Below are positions 5,816-7,923 of a stretch of DNA of 7,923 nucleotides, piece by piece. The notes under the pieces were generated by a model, which saw only the letters and a list, made by a program, of their open reading frames with translations, searched no databases and was not told the origin of the DNA. Origin of the DNA: Rubrobacter sp. (lineage in GTDB: Bacteria; Actinomycetota; Rubrobacteria; Rubrobacterales; Rubrobacteraceae); NCBI GenBank assembly GCA_016781775.1, contig JADDPR010000548.1, positions 1 to 7,923 on the forward strand, read 5' to 3'. Each line of letters begins with the position of its first letter. Within the stretch, counting starts at the first letter, position 1. Both the position numbers and the translations under genes were made by a program.

Positions 5816-7237
5816 CTAGTCCGCCCAGCCGGTCGTGTTGGTCGGGTCGGTCCAACCCGCGGTGCGCGGCGCCTCGGTCTCGTGCTTGAGCTCCTCCGGA
5901 ACGGGCGGGTTATAGCTGTACGTGTCCGTGTACAGGGTGTCGTCGAAGATGACCTGCCCGTTCTCGTCGGTAACCTTCTTGGAGGTGGCCCACTCGATCC
6001 CCGTCGTCGGGCTCTCCTTGATCTTCTCGGCGCTCATGACGACCTTCTTGCCGGTAGGCTCGTTGCCGAGAATCTGGGCGGTCAGGAAGCCGTCCTCGTC
6101 CACGAACTCCCGGATGACGATGGTCCCGTCGGTCGTGTTCTTGAACTTCATGTCGAGCGGCTGCCATTCCCCGAACCAGACGGTAGCGTCGAAGCCGGGC
6201 TTTATGTAGGACAACAACGCATAGTGGGGGTGGCGCTCGGTGATCTCGAGCCCCGCGTAGTTTGCCGCCATGTACAGCGTCGAGGAGACCTGGCAGAGCC
6301 CGCCGCCCTCCTCCTGACTGATGCCTCCGTCCGTGAAGACCTTGGCGGTCTCGTAGTCCAGGCTCCCGGCCTGCTCGGTGAAGGAGAACTCCTCCCCCGG
6401 CGCGAGGGTGGTTCTGTCCACGGCCCCCGACGCCATCCGGAGGTTCGCCTGACGGCCCTCGTCCGGGTCCCAGGCGTAATCCGTCTTGTACTCGCCGAGA
6501 AGCTTCGTCGGCGCGCTCGTCCGGGCCTCCTCGGTGGAGACCGCGGGCTCCTTGCGCTCCTCCGCCAGCGCGACCTCGCCGCTCAAACCTTCGAGGGAAC
6601 GGCCCAGGTTCCCCAAGGTCGCCTCGACGTCCACGACGCGGCCCGCAGCGGCCTCCTCGACCTCTACCTCACCGCCCTCGTTCACGACCGGGGCGGCGTC
6701 CTTGGGCTCCGTGTTCAGATCGGCCGCCACCCCTTCGAGGGCCTTGCGGGCGGCGGCCTCGTCGTAGGTCGCCGCCGCCGTCACGCCGACGCCACCGCCG
6801 AGGTAGGAGCCGACGAAATCGGAGAGGCGTTGGAAGATGCCACCCCGACGGCCGACGGAGTAGGCCTCCTCGACCGCGGAGCCGGCGTCGACCTGCACCC
6901 CGAGTTCTTCCCCGGTAAAGGTCGCCGCGCCGTCTCCGAGCTCGATCTCCTCGAGCTTCCCGGAGACGTGGCGGGTCAGGGCCTCGCCGGCCTCGCCCTT
7001 CGTCATGCCGCCGAGGTCCACCTCGCCGGAATGGACCCCGCGGCGGATCGTGTCGCCGTGCACCACCGAGTAATCCACGAAGATCCCCCCGACGAGGAGG
7101 GCGCCGGCGGCCAGAGCCACGGCGGCCAGGCGCCGGCGCCGCCAGCGCGCGCGCCGATCTTTGTCGACCTCCTTCGAGCGATCGCGACGATGTCTGCGGG
7201 GCTCGATAGGCCCGGCCGTTCTGTTAAGCTCTTTCAA
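5816..7237 (-). CDS. VanW-domain (YoaR-type) membrane-anchored cell-wall protein
   Basis: From TTG 7237 the product is 473 residues: a strongly basic cytoplasmic start (1-36), one membrane helix (about 37-56, LAAVALAAGALLVGG), an extracellular region resembling the putative peptidoglycan-binding domain found in YoaR-like proteins (about 65-200, with VDLGGMTKGEAGEAL), and the VanW domain (about 244-392). The VanW hallmarks are APGEEFSF, EGGGLCQVSSTLY with Cys315, ERHPHY at 334, GFDATV, and DMKFKNTTDG. A tail of about 80 residues follows, with no clear G5 domain. VanW domains occur in some vancomycin-resistance clusters and widely in Gram-positive wall proteins; their biochemical role is not settled, and nothing else here is a van gene. 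TTG 7237 is chosen because GGGAGGGG precedes it and a good promoter lies between it and the alternative start at 7351. It is first in a probable two-gene operon with the serine hydrolase. Confidence 0.88.
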   Translation of the reverse strand: MKELNRTAGPIEPRRHRRDRSKEVDKDRRARWRRRRLAAVALAAGALLVGGIFVDYSVVHGDTIRRGVHSGEVDLGGMTKGEAGEALTRHVSGKLEEIELGDGAATFTGEELGVQVDAGSAVEEAYSVGRRGGIFQRLSDFVGSYLGGGVGVTAAATYDEAAARKALEGVAADLNTEPKDAAPVVNEGGEVEVEEAAAGRVVDVEATLGNLGRSLEGLSGEVALAEERKEPAVSTEEARTSAPTKLLGEYKTDYAWDPDEGRQANLRMASGAVDRTTLAPGEEFSFTEQAGSLDYETAKVFTDGGISQEEGGGLCQVSSTLYMAANYAGLEITERHPHYALLSYIKPGFDATVWFGEWQPLDMKFKNTTDGTIVIREFVDEDGFLTAQILGNEPTGKKVVMSAEKIKESPTTGIEWATSKKVTDENGQVIFDDTLYTDTYSYNPPVPEELKHETEAPRTAGWTDPTNTTGWAD

Positions 7238-7245
7238 AGTATCCG

Positions 7246-7253
7246 CCCCTCCC
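7246..7253 (-). promoter_or_regulatory. Shine-Dalgarno deciding the TTG start of the VanW-domain gene
   Basis: The minus strand reads GGGAGGGG, with its GGAGG core 10 bases upstream of TTG 7237. No ATG or GTG in that frame has such a site. Confidence 0.6.
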
Positions 7254-7303
7254 GCGGTATAAATTCGCAGAGTCCGTGTTTCGGACGGCGAAATGCTGTT
7301 GCA

Positions 7304-7332
7304 ATTATGTATGCGAGTCGCCCATCCTTCAA
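7304..7332 (-). promoter_or_regulatory. Housekeeping-type promoter for the VanW-domain/serine hydrolase operon
   Basis: On the minus strand TTGAAG (7332 to 7327, -35) and CATAAT (7309 to 7304, -10) are separated by exactly 17 bases. They match TTGACA at 4 of 6 and TATAAT at 5 of 6 positions. Transcription would begin near 7297, giving a leader of about 60 bases that holds a small hairpin (GTCCG 7272-7276 with CGGAC 7282-7286). The local DNA is AT-richer than the flanks. Confidence 0.6.
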
Positions 7333-7352
7333 CCTCGCGGGAACAATTCACG

Positions 7353-7365
7353 GCCTTCGGAAGGC
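7353..7365. promoter_or_regulatory. Inverted repeat upstream of the VanW-gene promoter
   Basis: GCCTTC-G-GAAGGC is a perfect 6-bp dyad around one base, centred about 27 bases upstream of the -35 element. Its position would suit a regulator binding site. No regulator is known from the sequence, and a dyad of this size can occur by chance. Confidence 0.25.
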
Positions 7366-7710
7366 TCTCACCTTTCCATTGCTTAATCGTCCCCTACCGA
7401 TTCGGGCCGCAACGTCCAGCGACGGCGCGACGCGACGAAGGGCTGTTGCGGGGGGTACGTTCGCGGGCGCCTTCTGAGAGAGGCACCCGCTTCCGGGCAG
7501 TTCGGAGGTCTGGAGGACTTACCGGACGAGCCCTCCACGAAGACGCAAGGGACTCGCGGGGACCAGGCACGAACGGGACCGTGGGGGCTCCGGTCGTCGC
7601 CTTGGAGGAGTTTGTGGGGAGCGAGCGCTGCCGTAGGGGACTGCGTCGGAGGTGCAGCTTCGGCGCTACGCCTGCTTCAGGCGGACATCCGACGGCGGCC
7701 GCCGAGGCGC
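7366..7710. other. Gene-free stretch with hairpins
   Basis: No reading frame here looks coding on either strand, and no tRNA or riboswitch was recognised. It contains a 10-bp stem with one mismatch (GCGGGCGCCT 7463-7472 with AGGCACCCGC 7481-7490), a perfect 6-bp stem CGCCTG-CTT-CAGGCG (7669-7683), and a 12-base palindrome CGGCGGCCGCCG (7693-7704). The last two lie within 45 bases downstream of the minus-strand gene ending at 7711 and may end its transcript. Confidence 0.4.
7669..7683 (-). terminator. Small hairpin after the receiver-like gene
   Basis: CGCCTG and CAGGCG form a 6-bp stem around a 3-base loop, starting 27 bases past the TGA at 7711-7713 on the minus strand. There is no T-tract, so terminator function is only suggested. 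Confidence 0.3.
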
Positions 7711-7923
7711 TCAGGCTTCGAAGCGGATCCTCACCCCGGCCAAGACCCTCGCTATCGCCTCCACGAGTTTCTCCAGGGCGTCGGGGCGCGAAGAGTCCAC
7801 GCAGCCGTCCGCGCCGGAGAGGGCGTAGTGCGTCCTGGCGGCCTCCTCCGGATCCTCCGGCGTCCCCTCGAATTCGTCGCCGAAAAGGACGACTAGCGGG
7901 GCTTCGGGCAAGCCTTTCAGGTC
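7711..7923 (-). CDS. C-terminal fragment of a response-regulator-receiver-like protein
   Basis: The frame is open from the right edge to the TGA at 7711-7713; 70 residues are visible. LPEAPLVVLFGDEF looks like the central beta-strand of a receiver domain. ALSGADGCVDSSRPDALEKL followed by VEAIARVLAG resembles the last strand and helix (the usual GAxGYLxKP..ELxxAI pattern). The conserved Lys-Pro is replaced by Ser-Arg-Pro, so if it is a receiver it is an atypical one, perhaps not phosphorylated in the normal way. No DNA-binding domain follows, so any output domain would have to be N-terminal. The start of the gene is outside the window. It reads toward the VanW-domain gene on the same strand, but about 470 bases and a separate promoter lie between. 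Coding is likely; the family call is tentative. Confidence 0.5.
   Translation of the reverse strand, partial: DLKGLPEAPLVVLFGDEFEGTPEDPEEAARTHYALSGADGCVDSSRPDALEKLVEAIARVLAGVRIRFEA

Noticed and set aside
4244..7237. Vancomycin-resistance cluster
   Set aside because: Only a VanW domain is present. No VanH, VanA/B ligase, VanX, VanY or sensor-regulator pair is seen, and VanW domains are common in unrelated wall proteins.
4250..7477. Very long plus-strand open frame (over 1000 codons)
   Set aside because: It lies antisense to the serine hydrolase and VanW genes and crosses their intergenic hairpin and promoter. It has no recognisable domain and is the usual shadow of GC-rich codon use.
7366..7710. 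tRNA, riboswitch or other structured RNA in the right-hand intergenic stretch
   Set aside because: No T-loop GGTTCRA-type box, cloverleaf or known riboswitch core was found. Only isolated stems are visible.
7612..7896. Plus-strand open frame with GGAGGAG just before it
   Set aside because: It is antisense to the receiver-like fragment, and the spacing from GGAGGAG to the TTG is too short.

Overview
The window is high-GC DNA. Its reading frames strongly favour G or C at third codon positions, and it uses GTG and TTG starts. The protein families (family I inorganic pyrophosphatase, Gram-positive VanW/YoaR-type protein, actinobacterial-style MurJ, C39-like secreted peptidase) suggest a Gram-positive-type actinobacterium. 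Rubrobacter or a relative is my best guess, from general family resemblance only; no marker here proves it.

Layout. (1) Bases 1-131, minus strand: N-terminus of a lipoprotein, cut by the window edge. (2) Bases 141-815: no intact gene. An AT-richer promoter-like patch lies at about 200-250, a GC hairpin with a T-tract at 272-305, a minus-strand coding-like remnant ends at 315, and a plus-strand coding-like stretch at 511-782 changes frame. (3) 827-1395: inorganic pyrophosphatase, with its first 17 codons in a different frame from the rest. (4) About 1397-2512: a C39-like peptidase whose recognisable domain reaches further upstream than any canonical start codon, with no signal peptide. (5) 2560-4137: intact MurJ lipid II flippase, probably translated from a leaderless mRNA. 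(6) 4138-4243: convergent intergenic region with three hairpins. (7) 4244-5755, minus: membrane-anchored class A beta-lactamase-like serine hydrolase. (8) 5770-5808: perfect 18-bp hairpin. (9) 5816-7237, minus: VanW-domain membrane protein with a TTG start and a good promoter upstream. (10) 7333-7710: no gene seen; dyads and hairpins only. (11) 7711-7923, minus: C-terminus of a receiver-like protein, cut by the window edge.

The intact core is a cell-envelope neighbourhood. MurJ moves lipid II across the membrane. The VanW-domain protein and the serine hydrolase lie in tandem on the opposite strand and are both expected to act outside the membrane, probably on peptidoglycan or its precursors. 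The first 2.5 kb is different in character: several coding-like stretches are frame-disrupted or lack a start. This points to local gene decay or to local indel errors in the assembly. I see no CRISPR array, tRNA, rRNA, insertion sequence or defence system, and nothing I can call a wholly new system.
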